From Wyeomyia smithii (Eukaryota; Arthropoda; Insecta; Diptera; Culicidae): 64,000 bases of DNA. Each line of letters opens with the position of its first letter. Position 1 is the first letter of the stretch. The translations under genes were made by a program, and so were the position numbers. Shown piece after piece: positions 1 to 11,744 of this stretch. Under the pieces are notes generated by a model. The model made no database searches. It had not been told where the DNA came from and saw only the letters and a list, made by a program, of their open reading frames with translations. Where the stretch lies: positions 191,378,498 through 191,442,497 of the forward strand of contig NC_073696.1 of NCBI RefSeq assembly GCF_029784165.1, in the 5' to 3' direction.

Positions 1-125
1 CTCTCTGCTTACATCAATTTTTGGGATTTCTGAAGAATTGGCAACACAATATTATTCTTTTGATAAAATACACGAAGACTTGAAATTGACGTTAGCGAAG
101 TTATCAAAAGGGTAGGTAGGTAAAC
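1..125. mobile_element. MITE copy, truncated by window edge
   Basis: The first bases match the inner arms of the better preserved copy at 8996-9250: a left-arm motif around CTCTGCTTAC at 3-12, the shared GGCAACACAA core near 40-50, and the complementary right-arm motif GACGTTAGCGAAGTTATCAAA near 89-109. The outer terminal inverted repeat lies left of the window. Non-coding and non-autonomous. Seen directly by comparison within the window; the family name is unknown to me. Confidence 0.6.
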
Positions 126-912
126 GTCAAAAGTTTCTTATTTTCATTTTCACGAAAACTTTAAACTAAACAACGTGCAGATCCAGAGTCATGAGCAGGC
201 AGTAAACGTGTAAACTCGTGTAAAGTTACTTTGGTTTCCCCCAAACTGCGAATCATCGCATCTCGTTGTTTCGACTTTTTATCACTTTTTACTATTTTTG
301 GTCGACAATGTTCAGCAGCTTTTCCCGACTCCACGGCAGATAAATTTATTCAAAACCGAGTTTAAGGCATATAATAAGTGTACAACTGAACTTTGTTTTG
401 TTAGAGAAATAGAATTACGTTGTCCAACGGTGTGAACTATTTTCCTCAACGAGTGGGACTTATATACATTCGTATACGAATACGTATACGTAAGTAGGTC
501 TAGAGCGCAAATTCAAAATATCCTATAGAAGAGATAAAAAAAATGTGGTTTCAACTCGTTCACTTTGGTCATAATATGCACATAATAGATCCAAAAAAAA
601 AATCAATGAAAAAGAAGTTCAAACACGTTTTCCTCAAAACTATCTATTTTGAATTGTGCCAGTGGATATATTCTATGTACCGTAAATGCATACCTCATTA
701 TAGTTACGATTTACTTGGATGCACAATTCAGCCTGTTATCAGATACGTCAAAATTGTCAACGGCAACGCAAACAACACAACAGAATTTCCTGAACAACAC
801 ATCTCGAAAAATTTTACATTAAATAGTGTTTAGCAAAGTAAATGTGAATTTGTGAAGGTAATTTACTACTACGGTAGGCTTTGTAAGCCACCCTGTCTGT
901 TAAAATTTAAGC
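126..912. other. Upstream region of TRAPPC10, no gene seen
   Basis: This AT-rich stretch precedes the TRAPPC10 start codon. A 96-codon open frame at 543-833 has no recognisable domain and low-complexity lysine-rich composition, so I do not call it. The TRAPPC10 promoter and 5' UTR should lie here, but no clear TATA box, initiator or splice pair could be fixed. Confidence 0.4.
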
Positions 913-3900
913 ATGAACTGCAAGCCGATTCTCACATGTAAAAAAATTGAAAATGAAAGTGTAGATAGACCAGGAATAATAAATTTCACTTGCAGATTCA
1001 GGCGATATCCGGCTCTTCAAGAGTTTGGAACCGCATATTGTTGCAGCCTTGCCCTCGGATACGGCCGAATGGAAGCGGTCGTATGGAAGGCCAGTGAAAA
1101 ACGTTCGCGTTGAAGCAACTTTTCAACCATTAGATTTGGCCCTCTTGGAAAAATATAATGGAGGTAGCTGGAGCATTGTAGAACACCCCGTGCTACATCT
1201 ATACGTGACCGAGTGTAACGATGTAGAAGCCTATCGGGCTTCAGTGAAGGAGGAAATTGATCAGTGGTTAAAAGTTCTGTCCGGATTCAACGTGACCGAT
1301 TGGATGATTGTCCTTGTGGAAACTCTGGACATTAAAAAATCCAAAAACATACTGCCTCGAACAACGGTTCTAGATAAAATTCGTCTAGACTTTGCATCCA
1401 AGAATGGTGATCGGTGTCTATCGATTCTTAATCCGAGTAAATTCGAAATGAAAGCAACAGAATCATTTCGTTGTTTACTACAACGTATACGCCACTTAAT
1501 GCTGACCGGTTACAACAGAAATATTGTCAAATATGAGGAATTGATACGGTCGAACAGAGAAAACAGAGTGCAAGAAAATTGGAATTTCATTGACTATTTT
1601 TTGTTACAAGAACAACTCGCGTTCGTGCTTAACATGCTTGGACAATATTCAGAAGCTTTGGTACAGTATGACGAACTAGATGCCTTGTTTTCACAATTCA
1701 TTCTCAATTCGGTTTACGGAGAAAAACAAAAATGGTTGCAGATTTTTGATCAGCCATTGTTTGCATTCCATGGTATATCCATGAATCCAATAAAAATGGA
1801 AGAAACACGCGGCAAAATTATTAATCAATCCGTTAATCTACTAGAATTTAGAAGCTATCTTTTCGAGAGACAATGCTTGCTCTTAGATAAAAACGGTAAA
1901 CCATGGGAAATTGCTGAACGTTTGTTGCCGTTTCTTTTCTCTACGCTAAGAGAAATCGAGGCTTTGAAACTAGAGACACCAGAAGGGGCACTCGACTGTT
2001 GGGAGTTCGTGTGTGCCTTAGAAGTACTTTACCTGTGTGACAAAGTGCAGGAATCGAAAGATATTTACAAGTGCTCACAGTATTCCGCGCCAATCTGGAA
2101 CTTAGCAAAAGATAAACTGTACAGTTTGGGTAAACAGTGCGGATTGCTTCCTGGATGTACACCATCATCCGAACAATTACATACGGTTGTTCATCTCTCA
2201 GCAGGAATAGGAGACAGTATTCCGGAACAACATAGTCCACTTCTAGAGGCTGAATCTACAGAAGCAAAAAGATCACATTCTCCTGCGCGCAAGCCCCGAA
2301 AGTCCGCGAAAGATAGTTTAAAGGAAGCGTTAGGTTCAAATCAAGCTTTCACAAAGCTATACTTGGAGTTGAGTGAGTTGGCAATCAGCACCTACAAACA
2401 TGTGTCTAGACTGCGATCGGCTCGTTTAGTCGGACTTGATTTGGGCAGTTTTTACATTACTTTAAATGAACCACATAAGGCGGTAGTTTTCTTCACTGAC
2501 TTGCTTAGAGAGCTTAAAACTGAAAACTGGCACTTTCTTAGCAGTCAAACCTTACTGCAGTTAGCCAGTTGTTACAAGAAAATGGATGACATTGTCAGTT
2601 ATACTAAAACGTGTAGTGCAATCACTTGCTGTGTAGATTTGGAAAAACTGGTCCGAACCTTTTATTTCGATGAATTTCTCTCGTCACTCAAATTACTCAA
2701 AACCCGAAGAAATACAGATATTACCGCATTAAGCGTAATAACAGTCTTAGAGGACCACTTTCAGGTAGCTGGCACGAGTATTATGTTGCGTTAAATTTTT
2801 ATACAATTATATTGCATTGTTACAGATTATCGACATCAACATAGCTCAAAAATCAGTTGTTCAGGATGATTATGTTTTGGTTGTTTTGAAATTAATTAGT
2901 AACTTTCCCCGAGAAATTTTATCGGAACAAATACAGCTGTCATTTGAAATGGACCCAAAGCATGCGCCTGAATCACCATCTGCTCAAGGCGGGGCACCAG
3001 ATGCAACCTCACTGCTTCCTATTACATTACATCTGGACTATAAGCAAGACGATACCTTAAGTTGCGCATCAGTTGCCTGCGACAACAAAATTAAGCAACC
3101 AGTTCGCCGAACTAGCAGTACCAGACGTCGTATTTCGCCAACGCAACGATCTGATTTCACCAACTGTGTTGTTGGTGAAAAGACGATAGTGCAACCTGGA
3201 CTAAATACAATCGAACTGAAAGTAAAAGCCAAGCGGGTAGGCTCATGGGTTTTTAAGCAGCTTTCCATCCAAATTGATTGCGTCGAATTCTTGTCAGAAA
3301 GCCTCCCCCCAGTTCCGTCAAATTTTGAGATTATAACTAAAGCATCATCTGCTGTTCTCAATTTCATGAACCTCATTGCCGGTGTAGAACAACCCGTTAA
3401 ACTCATCGTTGCTGGCGGTAGTTTCCGCTTTTCGAAAGATGCAAGCATTACGCTTAAATGTTCCAAGAATTTACGAATGCGACCTGCTGCTCCAGAGGAA
3501 CAACTTCGTAAAGCAACTTTTCAGCGAGAGTTAATTATAAGCTTGCATGACTTCCAATCATTTGAAGAAAGGGCTATAGAGTTGGAAGCATTGTGTGAAC
3601 TTCCTGGTCGACGGGAAGAAAAACCGATCGAGCAGAAAGTTATCCTTCAGGTTCCTTGGAGTCGCAACGAGATTCAAATACCACTGCACTTTCTCCCAGC
3701 TTTGACGGCTTCATGTCGTTTGCATTCCTCGGGTTCACGGAAGTTTTTGCAGGTGCTACTTAAAGGAGTTAGTGACAATAGGCTTATCCTGAAAGATGCG
3801 TCTATGATGTGCTCTGCAGAAGGTGTCACCATCATTGACGTGAATCCAAAATCACAAAACAAAATCATTATGACTAAAAGTTTGTCTATTTCGTATCTGT

Positions 3901-4594
3901 ATGAAATACAAGTGGAAGCATTGAAAGCGGAAAGAGAGCTGCCTGTTATTCATGTTGATTATCGAATGAACTTCGCCGACGAAAATCTTCCGGAAGATCA
4001 ACGTTATTACATCCCATACTCGGTTACATTTGATGTAATGGACTACACAACATTGTTTACTATTTGTGCTAAAATCGAGCCGTCCGAATTATGCCGTGTA
4101 AATTCGGTATGTCATTTAAACCTGCGGATATCGAAAGTTCATGCCAATCCATTCACTGACCTGATGTACGAAGTTCTTGCCGATCAAAATATGTGGGTTG
4201 TTGTTGGTAGGACCGCAGGTGAGTTGCAGGGCACAAGCCAGTCTAAATATCATTCTAGGACAAAGAATTTTAAGGACTTTTTCGTACGATTTTTTCATGA
4301 AACACTGTTCGATACCCACATCTACAGAACTGTTTTTTAAATTGGATTCAATTTTTCTTTGCAGGAGTCATTTCGATGGAAGAAGTGGAAAGTCACAGCA
4401 TAACGTTAGAAGTCTTGCCGCTAACAGCTGGGTTTCTACCGCTACCGAACGTTCGTCTGTCCAAGTACATTTCAATAAACAAATCGAAAACGGACAGCCA
4501 TCCACGGTTGCAACCTTTTCCCCCAGGACAGATATACAACTCGACCAAAAGTATGCAGATACATGTTTTAGCCAGTAGTAATACCGACGCGTAA
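913..4594 (+). CDS. TRAPPC10: Trafficking protein particle complex subunit 10 (TRAPPC10)
   Basis: Subunit specific to TRAPP II, the Rab guanine-nucleotide exchange complex acting at the Golgi and recycling compartments. I join four exons: 913-937, 996-2764, 2826-4218 and 4365-4594, giving 1138 residues, close to the usual length. All introns are GT-AG (58, 61 and 146 nt) and keep frame. The tiny first exon encodes MNCKPILT and splices in phase 1 to a segment reading SGDIRLFKSLEP, matching the conserved family N-terminus (KPI.T..GD..LF). Other family landmarks are EWKRSYGRP, NILPRTTVLDKIR, LVQYDELDALFSQ, LLEFRSYLFERQC and, near the C-terminus, LEVLPLTAGFLPLPNVRL. N-terminal two thirds are helical solenoid; the C-terminal third is beta-sandwich-like in the family. 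An AATAAA lies at 4717-4722. The product call is firm; the start rests on homology of the short first exon. Confidence 0.93.
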
Positions 4595-5658
4595 AATGAA
4601 TCGTTATCATTTTTGTATGTTATAATTATTTATGTTTTTTCATAACCACAACAGATCAAAACAATGGTCGCAGTAGATCAAATCTTACAAAAAAATCTTC
4701 ATTCATAAGACTTTCAAATAAACTGCAATTTAGGTTTGAAGATATTATTACTTACTGTTGTTTTGCAAAAATTACTCCATTATAATAAACATATATAAAT
4801 CTAGCCTAGCTATACTACTTATTTGCGTGATTCAACCAACATTCGATGCCATTCTACTGTCATTTTCTAACATTCTACAGAGAAAAGAACACAATCGTCT
4901 CAAGGCCGTAGAGTCGTGAACAGTTCCTGATAGAACAAATTTCCAAACGTAACACTAGAGTCTTGGAACTGTTGCTCGACTGTTCAGCGAAAGAATTTTG
5001 CAATCTTCTGTTTAAGGTTCATCACAATCGGTCTTCTTCGTAATTGGTCGCGGGAATATTGTTTCGGAGGAACTTAACCCTTTATAAGGCAGTGGCAACT
5101 ATATTGCCACCAACAACTTTCGTTTTTTTCTTCTTCATAATACCGAGCTATGATCAGTGATCAGAAATAAACAATAAAATTTAATGACATTTTTTAAGCC
5201 TCGGCCCGATAAAGGGTAGAGCGTGAGATCGGTTATTTATCCCTAAACAACTTTCATATTGTTAAGTCTTCAGAACGAAGAACGTCCCAAACGTCTGTCA
5301 CTCATTCAGTAATATGGCAAACCAAATAAAAAAAAGCAGTTTAGTTATTATACGATACAAAGTTCGGTTAGTATCTAGTAAACATGAAGTAGTCGGTTGA
5401 GTAGGAAATTACATATGATTTACACAAAATCTCCAAGCAAAAAACTGCAGCCATTACCCATTTTTTGTTAAATACATAGATATATGTCAGCCTGCGCTGA
5501 CCTAGTTAGCCAGATGGCCAATCGACAAAATATTTTACTATCTTATCGGTAAATTTAGGAAGTGCAATCACCCCGCTTTGTTGGCGCTTTGTGCAACAGT
5601 TGCATTTTGCTATTCAACGCTAAACGATGTCTAGGCTTTGAGAAACAAAACAAATAAC
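4595..5658. other. Intergenic region TRAPPC10 to ninjurin-like gene
   Basis: Holds the TRAPPC10 3' UTR with AATAAA at 4717 and a further one near 4785. A small inverted-repeat element seems to lie at about 5086-5217: its left end TTAACCCTTTATAAGGC is partly mirrored by GCCCGATAAAGGGTAG on the right. The rest should include the promoter of the next gene; no clear motif found. Confidence 0.35.
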
Positions 5659-6171
5659 ATGAATCGGGCGGTTGATCGACAGGAATCAATTCTTCTAGAA
5701 AATCGTAGGCAAGAAATAGCTGAACACGATGGGGAGATAGAAGACAAAATTCATAGAATAGATGTGCACAGTTTTACTGGAATAACGACCATTCTAGCAG
5801 TAAATATACAGCAACTTTACTTACTAATCACCGTAGGACCAGAACTAGGAAACATGTTTTATTTACTGATAACGCTGACATCAATATCCGCTGTTTTAGT
5901 GGTGGGTTTGACTATCGCGTTAATAGTTATCAAACTTATTTTTCTTTTTTCTCCGCAGATTGTCCTTCTCCCAATACGCGCAATTTTAGAAGGAAGCAAA
6001 AAAATTACGGCCCGGAAAACCAAGTGGTGGTTAATATTATATTACACTAACTTAGTATTGAATTTACTGATATTTGTACTCAATCTAGTGTTACAGATTT
6101 TCGATCAAACTATGGAAAAATGTCAAGTTCTTCTGAATCAACCTCTCGAGCTTGTTAAGAAAACAACTTGA
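5659..6171 (+). CDS. Ninjurin-like two-segment membrane protein
   Basis: A single-exon frame of 170 residues. The order of parts fits the ninjurin family: a charged N-terminus (about 1-38), an amphipathic stretch followed by ITTILAVNIQQLYLLITVGP (about 42-61, compare the family pattern of a helix ending in N..QL..L...G), a first long hydrophobic segment (about 66-98), a basic linker rich in K/R, and a second hydrophobic segment (about 124-147). Ninjurins are plasma-membrane proteins that act in adhesion and, on oligomerising, in membrane rupture during lytic cell death. I start at ATG 5659; an upstream ATG at 5627 meets a stop at once, and the frame upstream of 5659 has no ATG. A possible acceptor (TTTTTTCTCCGCAG) ends at 5959, but splicing there is not needed. 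The sequence is divergent, so the family call is by pattern, not by close identity. Confidence 0.68.
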   Translation: MNRAVDRQESILLENRRQEIAEHDGEIEDKIHRIDVHSFTGITTILAVNIQQLYLLITVGPELGNMFYLLITLTSISAVLVVGLTIALIVIKLIFLFSPQIVLLPIRAILEGSKKITARKTKWWLILYYTNLVLNLLIFVLNLVLQIFDQTMEKCQVLLNQPLELVKKTT

Positions 6172-6194
6172 TAGCAATTTTGCTTTTGTTAGAA

Positions 6195-6220
6195 AAACGA
6201 ATATATATATATATTTATTA
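6195..6220. repeat. TA microsatellite
   Basis: A short run of alternating A and T in the 3' flank of the ninjurin-like gene, between two convergent genes. Confidence 0.7.
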
Positions 6221-6349
6221 AACATAGTCTTAAATTTTGGTTTTGGTTAAGAGAAAGTCAAATGGAATCAAAGTTTAAATACATAAATTTTACTTAAAAA
6301 CTGAAACATGTTTTTATAAAACTGATTAGTACCCCACAAGAAAACAATC

Positions 6350-8589
6350 TTAAAATATGCTAGAATTGTTGAGAATTTTGTTCTTGCGTACTTTTTGAAG
6401 TTTACATGCGTTTACCTGTGAAGCAAACCGCAGCGATTTAACGGTTTCACTGAAGCAATCCTGAAACGGGGACACATTCACAAACATAAGTGTTTTAGAA
6501 TTTCCACCCAAGCTAGGCATCAGCAGGTGCGTAAGCTTCGAGTTTCGATAGGGAATGTGTTCGTTTTTCTGCACCAAGGCTAAAATAACATTGCTCAATT
6601 CACTCAACGATCTGTTGATATTCTTAGTTTCGTCCATGCGGGTGCTTGTTTTTGGACTTTCCGAACCTGCCAGATCAACTAGATTGATAGATCCCATACT
6701 CAGTTCGCTTTTCTCATTATGTGTTCCAATCAGCTGCAATTTGGTAACAGCATGTGATCGAGAAGAGCGCTCGTTACCAACTGTGGCTGCCGTTGCTCTG
6801 TTGGACTTAGCAACAGCCATTAGTTGACGCAACTGGGTTTTCGTTCTAACTGTTTCCTCAATGACGTTCGAAACATACACTTCAGTTTTGTTTTTTGCAT
6901 TTGCCATGCGGATTTCCAAATCTTTCGTTGTGCCAGATGAATCCAAGAGATCATATAATATTTCATTGTATATTTCGAGGAAATTTACGCGTATCTGCAA
7001 TAGAAGTTTTTTTTATTTTTTTTTTGTGTCAAACCATCATTAAAAAATGTAATAACCACCTCATATTCCCAACCTAATCGTTTATAGTCTTCAATTGAGT
7101 TGAAAATCAAATCAACGGTACGAGGAATAACTCCAATGCTTTCCGATACCCCGTCCATCGTATACGTTTTACCACTTCCTGTCTGGCCGTAAGCAAAAAT
7201 ACATACATTATATCCATCCAACGCAGACTGTATCAACGGAGCAACATTGTCGAAAATATCTTCCTGTGTTGTTTTCGAGTGGAATACATGATCGAAGCTA
7301 AACTCCATGCGTTTACTTCCGTCAGTTGTAAGAATCTCAAGAGATTGTTCGTCCAGGTACTTCCAGGTGCATTCCAATCTGTCCAATTCTGAAGATAGCG
7401 GTGGTCGCACTCTACAAAAGACTCGAATATTGCCTCGCAGATCCATTACCGCGTTATGTAAATCTTTTCGCTCTATATTTGCTTTGAACAGTAATTCTGA
7501 TTTTTTCTCGTTATCCTGTTGTAAAAACTCGTTTCGTTCTTCCAAAGCGGATGTTTTCTCCTGTAATACTTTTACCATTTCGCGAAGCTTTTGTCGTTCG
7601 TCGTCTGCTTCTGTATATTGTTTTTTAATAGAACATAATTTCAATTCAGTTTCGCTTAAAGAAGACGAAAGAGCTGTATTTTTTAATTTGAGATTCTCAT
7701 TCTCCAGTACAACTGCACGGTTACTGTCCAATAGCTGTTCATGTTGCTGCCGTAGTTTCCCTAATTCCGTCAAACAATCATCATATTTTTGCGGCAGAGA
7801 TTCTAGTTCGCTATTCGCCTGTAGTAGTGATTCCAATTTTGCTTTGAGTGCTTGATGCTTTTCTAACAAATCATTGAATCGAGCTTTGTAATCGTACGGT
7901 GGAATCCGTTTACTTATGTTCTTTTTTCCAACCCCACCACTGGACGTCGATGAGTTTGATTTTACACTTGACACACTAGAATTTACCGAAGTAGATTTAA
8001 TTGGACCAACCTTTGGCTTATTCGTCATTGGCGGCTTTCTTGCAACAACGGCTGATGGCTTTGTTCCAAACACCTTTGCAGTTGCGGAGGTAGCACCGGC
8101 CGCCTTAACAACTTTTGCAGGAATCGTACTAGCGACAGTCGACAACTGACGCTTAAACTGATTGTATTGTGAGCCGTTGGCGCAGGTGTTAGGATTCGTT
8201 TTCGTTGATAAATCGCCTGTTGACAGACTTCTTCTCAAATCGGAAGATTTCTGAACCTGCTTGACCAAGTTTTGTTTTACCATTTGCGACACGGTTGCAG
8301 CATTGAAGGTATTTGGTTTCTCCGACAAAATAGTCTCCAAATTAGGTACGAATTTTGGTCTGTGGAAGTTTGGCCTGCTAAGATCGGTTGCTGATCGACT
8401 TCGACGCAATTTTGTTCGATTCAGCATAGCAGCATTTACCAGTTCTGGCGAGGCCACCCGTTTGCCGTGAAAGTCCAACTCCATCGGTACATTCAGCATA
8501 TCTGTTAAAGGTAATCTGGCGTTTCCAGGCAAACTTGCCATTCCAGTAGGTTTTTTTAAAAAAGACGGTTTCGGTATTTTTGACTCCAT
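6350..8589 (-). CDS. ncd: Kinesin-14 motor, Ncd (claret non-disjunctional) type
   Basis: C-terminal, minus-end-directed microtubule motor for spindle assembly. Two coding exons, 8589-7060 and 6994-6350, with a 65-nt GT-AG intron in phase 0 (WEYE then IRVNFLEIYNE), give 724 residues. Parts in order: a basic Ser/Pro/Lys-rich microtubule-binding tail (1 to about 225), a coiled coil (about 230-385), then the neck and motor starting at LRGNIRVFCRVRPPL. Nucleotide motifs are intact: P-loop GQTGSGKTYT, switch I NERSSRSH, switch II LVDLAGSE. KNINRSLSELSNVILAL and HIPYRNSKLTHLL follow. The motor at the C-terminus after a coiled coil, and the short tail after SQVNACK, mark kinesin-14 rather than plus-end kinesins. 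It converges with the ninjurin-like gene, the stop codons being about 180 nt apart. Confidence 0.95.
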
Positions 8590-8995
8590 GTTTTACTTCT
8601 CTGTAAAATATGAATTTCATTCCAATTTTCGAGTACCAATTTAGAATTAATTCACTTACGCTTCAATTAACTACATAAAACAATAATGGATTCTAAAAAT
8701 TAAAGTTTTGCTTTCAATTGACAAATGACACTGTATTTTCACTGGTTTTACTCAAGAAATCACTGCCTACGTATGTTTATAATTATTCTCTATGTACGGA
8801 CAACTTAACCGTTTTTCTGTTGGTTGCGAAAGCGTCGCGGGAGAAATAAAATCAATTCACAGCACCCACAGCACTCAACATAACCGTCATAAACTGACTA
8901 CAGCGCTACTTCCAACGCGCATCGAAACTAAAAATGTCTGTCATACACAGTAAAAAATATCTCATACATTTTTGTTTTTGCACATTCTTTTTTTC
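8590..8995 (-). promoter_or_regulatory. ncd 5' UTR with likely 59-nt intron and promoter region
   Basis: On the minus strand an acceptor TATTTTACAG ends at 8601, 11 nt before the ATG, and a good donor (C then GTAAGTG) begins at 8659, implying a 5' UTR intron 8601-8659. The upstream bases to about 8900 should hold the promoter; I see no certain TATA or initiator. Inference from splice-site strings only. Confidence 0.5.
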
Positions 8996-9250
8996 TATCC
9001 AGCTTTTTACGCACCATAATGGCGGGCAATATTATACGTGTCCGTAATATGCGAACATCTCTGCTTACGTCAGTTTTGGAATTTCTGGAGAATGGCAACA
9101 CAAATGATGCCAGACATATTTTTCTTTTGACAATATACATGAATAAGACACTATTCCAACTGACGTAAGCAGAGTTGTCAAAAGGGTGGGCAATTTATTA
9201 CGTACTTAGCATTATAGCGTTCGCCATTATGGCGCTTAAAAAGCTGGATA
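8996..9250. mobile_element. MITE with long terminal inverted repeats, best copy
   Basis: A 255-bp non-coding element. The ends TATCCAGCTTTTTA (8996) and its complement (ending 9250) begin inverted arms of roughly 85 bp that include the mirrored blocks CCATAATGGCG and CTCTGCTTACGTCAG, flanking a short AT-rich centre. Relatives lie at 1-125 and, split by a later insertion, at 9338-13960. The TSD is probably TA, but the termini are too AT-rich to be sure. Confidence 0.8.
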
Positions 9251-10323
9251 AATATATGTTAAATATAAACAACTGGTTTCATTCAAATTGTTTTGAAGTT
9301 CAAAAATTTCGTAACTGTGAAATATTTTATGGCAGTGGTTAGCACGCTTTCCACGCGCCGTAATGGCGGGTGCTATAATGCGTATTCGTAATTTGCGAAC
9401 TTCTCTGCTTACCTCTATTTTGTAATTTTTGGAGATTTGGCAACACTAATGTTGCACAAACACACTGATATTGTCAAGATGATGAAACAAGGTAGGTTAC
9501 AGTGGGTTGGCCACGTACAGAGCCGGATTTACGATTGGGGGGGCCCAGTTTACAGTGGGGGCCCCAAAATAGAACAAAACCGTTTTTTTATCGTACGAGT
9601 TAAAAACATTTATTTGTTATTGAAAAGTTACCAAAAATTTGCTAGAATTTTTTCTTACGAGTTTTTGTTTGCAGAGAACTTATTGATTGAATAATCAACA
9701 TTCAACTCCTTCAGAATATTGTACTCTCAACTTAACAATGCTAAGTTTGACAGCCTTTCATTCTTCATAGTCGTACGCAACCTATTTTCAATCAGTTCTA
9801 TCTTCGAAGAAGACCTTTCTCCAGTTGCGTTCGAGATCATTAGGCTCAAATAAATCCTTGAATAAAATAATTTCTGCAGGCACTAACGAGTTTTTGATTT
9901 TTTTTTTTCATATAATTTTCTTTTTTGAGCTCCACTTTGATATACGCGGAGTTTTGTGGCGATCGCTCATCTTGAAAAAATGTAATAATAAATTCGGTTC
10001 TTGCTCACTGTTTACAGCCAGATCTAATTGTCGAATGATTTGGACCAGAGGTGCCAGATGTTTTCGAAAGATGTCTGCATCTGCTCGAAATCCGGAATTT
10101 TTTTCTTGATATCTAAAAAAAACTTACCGCAATTTGAAAAAACCTAAATTAATCCTCCTAGCGGTCAGATTCCGCCTCTCTCATTCAAACTTATCATTTG
10201 TAAAAATAGGTTTACATGATTGCTTGAATCCAATGAAGGTATATTCACTCTTTGGTTCTAAAATATTGATGTTGTAATTGAAGTATAAAACAGGAAATTT
10301 GACGTAATGTTAGTGCTCAAGAC

Positions 10324-11565
10324 CAGGGCTCAAAATTTTCATTTCAATGGGTGTAATTCATCGTGAAAATGAACCACTCAAACGTCACTGTCAATCAAAT
10401 ACGTACAGTTTCAACGTACTACCATACTCTTCACACTTTCGGTTTCGAACGAACATTTCATCAAGCTTCACTCCTTTTTTACTATTACGTTCACGCCTTC
10501 TTTGTTAATCATATTGATGCGAGATTGTAAAACGTCATTAGTCCGAATGAAAACGAAAGATTGCTAGTTGGAGCAGTATTTTGTCACACTAAAATCTCAT
10601 TAAAGCACTCAATGCCAAGTCAATGGAAGGCAATCACCTTTGTCATTCAACAGCAGCAGAAAAGAAATACAATAAGAAGGATAAAAGTTTTTCTCTCATT
10701 TCAGTGGCAATCTCTTGCCTCACCAATTCTGCTGCCTTTGCTAGGTAGCACTTCACGGTTCTGGTATCCAAAGTGACCCCCAGGAGCTGCCTTTATCGGA
10801 TCGAGTAACACATCCATTCCCTCCCATTCGACACACGAAACTGGGAGGTTATGAAGGGCTACGAGCTTCGTTGCTGCTTCGACCAACATTTGTTGATCGA
10901 TCGGAATAGGTCGCTTTGGGACGACTCTTGGTTTCTTAGCCGAGGGCTCTTGCTCCAACAGCAAACCGAGGGCCTTCGCCCTCTCGGTGTGCAGGAATCG
11001 AAAATGCCAAATGAAATTCTGTGGATCCATTTTAGTCCTTTGCATGTTGCATTAGACGTCCGGTTCAATGTTGCAGGACCATCCAACGTCAGTGGTTAGC
11101 ACGTGTTTTCCTGCAACTTCCGAGAAGCGATATGCTTGTTTGGCGATAGCATTTTTCTTGTACGGGCCGGGGGGAAGATTCATGTTTGCAATCAAAACAC
11201 TTCTTTCATTTTCTGTTTCACTTTATGCTGCGCCACGTCGCGAACCACTATGAGAACTGATATCAACGACAGAATTTTCAATCATATGCCATGAAGTGAA
11301 AATATTTGACAGATGAAACGACTGGGCCTGATTTCAAGCAATTCAAATAGTCAGTGATAGCCTGTCGGTAGTCAGTCTGGCTGAAGATGTTCATGAGGCG
11401 ACTGAAACTATTGAACAATCAAAGCAAACTTGGAAACAGAATAAATAAGTTTCCTTTTCGACAATATGAGACGAAAAAAGTAGTTGACTATGACATTGCA
11501 TGAAGTTAGAGGAAGAGGCTTGTTCAATCATTTCATTACGATTGAGTCGAAAATGTGTAGCCCTG
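10324..11565 (-). mobile_element. Second hAT element nested in the first
   Basis: A 1242-bp element starting CAGGGCT and ending AGCCCTG, flanked by a perfect 8-bp TSD, CTCAAGAC (10316-10323 and 11566-11573). TIRs are short and imperfect beyond the first bases (ATTTTC is shared). It carries a transposase fragment on the minus strand (see 10701-11045). Size and TSD fit an internally deleted hAT. Confidence 0.88.
10701..11045 (-). pseudogene. hAT transposase fragment (BED-finger/N-terminal part)
   Basis: About 114 codons read NFIWHFRFLH (the C-terminal half of a BED-like zinc finger) and then EAATKLVALHNLPVSCVEWE, the stretch that follows the finger in hAT transposases (normally ...LV...LP.S.VE...F). 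No upstream cysteine pair, DDE core or C-terminal dimerisation region is left in frame. Decayed piece of the nested hAT, not a host gene. Confidence 0.65.
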
Positions 11566-11744
11566 CTCAAGACATAGCGAAATAAAAGAAATGACTCTTA
11601 ATTTCGAACAATTTAATAACGAGCGATAGCGGGAACGTTCAAATAGTACGATACCACGTTCAAATTATGTTGAGACCACATATATTGATCAAAGCAGGTA
11701 TAGTTAAAAATAGTCTTTGAATTTCTTTTCTTTCTAAAACTTTT

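Noticed and set aside
543..833. 96-codon plus-strand frame upstream of TRAPPC10
   Set aside because: No domain, low-complexity lysine run and no splice or promoter support.
10701..11045. BED-like frame considered as a domesticated hAT gene
   Set aside because: Truncated, no upstream finger half in frame, and sits within a TSD-flanked hAT.
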